DNA of 64,000 nucleotides from Skermanella sp. TT6 (GTDB lineage: Bacteria; Pseudomonadota; Alphaproteobacteria; Azospirillales; Azospirillaceae), in the NCBI RefSeq assembly GCF_016653635.2, contig NZ_CP067420.1:4366001-4430000 (forward strand), read 5' to 3'. Below the pieces are notes generated by a model. It had not been told where the DNA came from. It saw only the letters and a program-made list of their open reading frames with translations, and ran no database searches. Made by a program: the position numbers and the translations under genes. Below, piece after piece: positions 63,444 through 64,000 of this stretch (the first letter of the stretch is position 1; each line of letters opens with the position of its first letter).

Positions 63444-64000
63444 GCGTCCGCGGCCCGGACCTCGTCCTGCCGGCCGCGCGAGGCCAGCAGCAGGGCGAAC
63501 ACGGCGCCGGCCAGCCCCAGTGCGGCCATGGCGTGATAGGCTGCGGCGCCGAGCCCCGCGTAGGCGGCGCCAGCCAGCATCATGGCCAGCGCCGTGCCCA
63601 TGCCCGTCGCGAGCGCGCCGTAAAGCGCCTGGGCGGTCGCGGAGCGGTCGATCGGGACGGCCTTCGCGATGTACTGCATGGCGGCGAGGTGGGCGGCCCC
63701 GAAGGTCATGCCGTGAAGCACCTGGAGCAGCGCCAGCACCGGCACGCTCTCCGCCACGGCCGTCCCTGCCCAGCGGACCAGGGCGGCGAGCCCCGCCAGC
63801 ACCAGGAGGCGGGCGGGACCGAGCCGCGCGGTCGCGGCGCCGCCGAAGGCGAACAGCAGGATCTCGGCGATCACGCCCTCCGCCCACAGCCCTCCGATCA
63901 CCGCCTCGGAATGGCCGAGCCCGCGCCAATGCAGGGTGCCGAACGCGTAATAGACCGCGTGGCTGGACTGGACGGCCGAGGTGGCCCCCAGGAACAGCAG
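63440..64000 (-). CDS. MFS transporter, 3-phenylpropionate permease type (partial)
   Basis: The C-terminal 186 residues of an inner-membrane transporter whose 5' part lies beyond the window. The segment SHAVYYAFGTLHWRGLGHSE and the following IGGLWAEGVIAEI closely resemble the phenylpropionate/nucleoside (MFS_1-like, HcaT) transporters; about five to six membrane segments are visible, ending in a short polar tail. Such proteins can import aromatic acids, but the substrate cannot be fixed from the fragment. Confidence 0.8.
   Translation of the reverse strand: MLFLGATSAVQSSHAVYYAFGTLHWRGLGHSEAVIGGLWAEGVIAEILLFAFGGAATARLGPARLLVLAGLAALVRWAGTAVAESVPVLALLQVLHGMTFGAAHLAAMQYIAKAVPIDRSATAQALYGALATGMGTALAMMLAGAAYAGLGAAAYHAMAALGLAGAVFALLLASRGRQDEVRAADA

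Noticed and set aside
1-64000. tRNA, rRNA or CRISPR array
   Set aside because: No cloverleaf-like sequence with a T-loop GTTCGANTC consensus in context, no rRNA conserved blocks, and no regularly spaced direct repeats were noticed; a covariance-model scan would be decisive.

Overview
The window is about 64 kb of very GC-rich (roughly 70%) chromosomal DNA from an alphaproteobacterium. The gene content points to the Rhodospirillales, most like the Azospirillaceae (Skermanella/Azospirillum type): a three-gene proton-translocating transhydrogenase (pntAA-pntAB-pntB), COQ9, a fused indolepyruvate:ferredoxin oxidoreductase, RpoH- and ECF-type sigma factors, hopanoid genes (shc, hpnH, ispH), HWE/HisKA_2 histidine kinases, c-di-GMP proteins and chemotaxis receptors. 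The genus is an inference. I see no rRNA, tRNA, CRISPR array, complete insertion sequence or prophage.

Layout. 1-5.7 kb: truncated ileS, then a stress-type sigma module (small anchored protein, RpoH-like sigma, ECF sigma, membrane anti-sigma) bracketed by two paralogous anchored proteins. 5.9-11.2 kb: two NAD-dependent dehydrogenases, an NDP-sugar epimerase, a translationally coupled def-COQ9 pair and rpsU. 11.3-17.9 kb: a GAF-PAS-GGDEF-EAL protein with a degenerate GGDEF site, the pnt operon and a secreted protein with a duplicated Cys-pair domain. 18-30 kb: an ABC1-family kinase, a small beta-rich protein, a chemoreceptor-PilZ fusion, oligoendopeptidase F, a long-chain acyl-CoA ligase, a GAF-histidine kinase, a YkgJ-type Cys-cluster protein and a DMT exporter. 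30.3-46.6 kb: indolepyruvate oxidoreductase, a GH13 alpha-glucosidase, a lipoprotein, an alpha/beta hydrolase-TPR protein, an LpxH-like phosphoesterase, a Usp/alanine-sodium symporter pair, two PAS-HisKA_2 kinases around a YqaA protein, and a ClpA-like ATPase. 47-52.2 kb: hopanoid genes shc and ispH-hpnH, separated by an orphan phage-terminase-small-subunit-like gene and palindromic repeats. 52.4-57.4 kb: a flavin amine oxidase, a RbsD/FucU mutarotase divergent from an aldo/keto reductase, a porin and three small genes of 46-56 codons.

The most striking locus is 57.4-60.65 kb. A short (412 aa) AMP-forming ligase resembles the p-coumarate:CoA ligases that activate the chromophore of photoactive yellow protein (PYP). 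48 nt downstream lies a PAS-PAS-histidine kinase whose C-terminus is a PYP domain. The PYP pocket Tyr, Glu, Arg and the chromophore-binding Cys are all conserved in exact register; only Thr50 is changed (to Ala). No tyrosine ammonia-lyase gene is present in the window, so the chromophore acid may be made from a distant gene or taken up. A transporter of the 3-phenylpropionate permease type enters the window 3 kb further on. I read this as a candidate blue-light (or p-coumarate) sensing kinase with PYP in an unusual C-terminal position.

Several classes of extragenic palindromes are present (11.3, 29.8, 49.8, 50.0 and 62.0 kb), as are hairpin terminators after rpsU, pntB, the porin and the Cys-repeat secreted protein.
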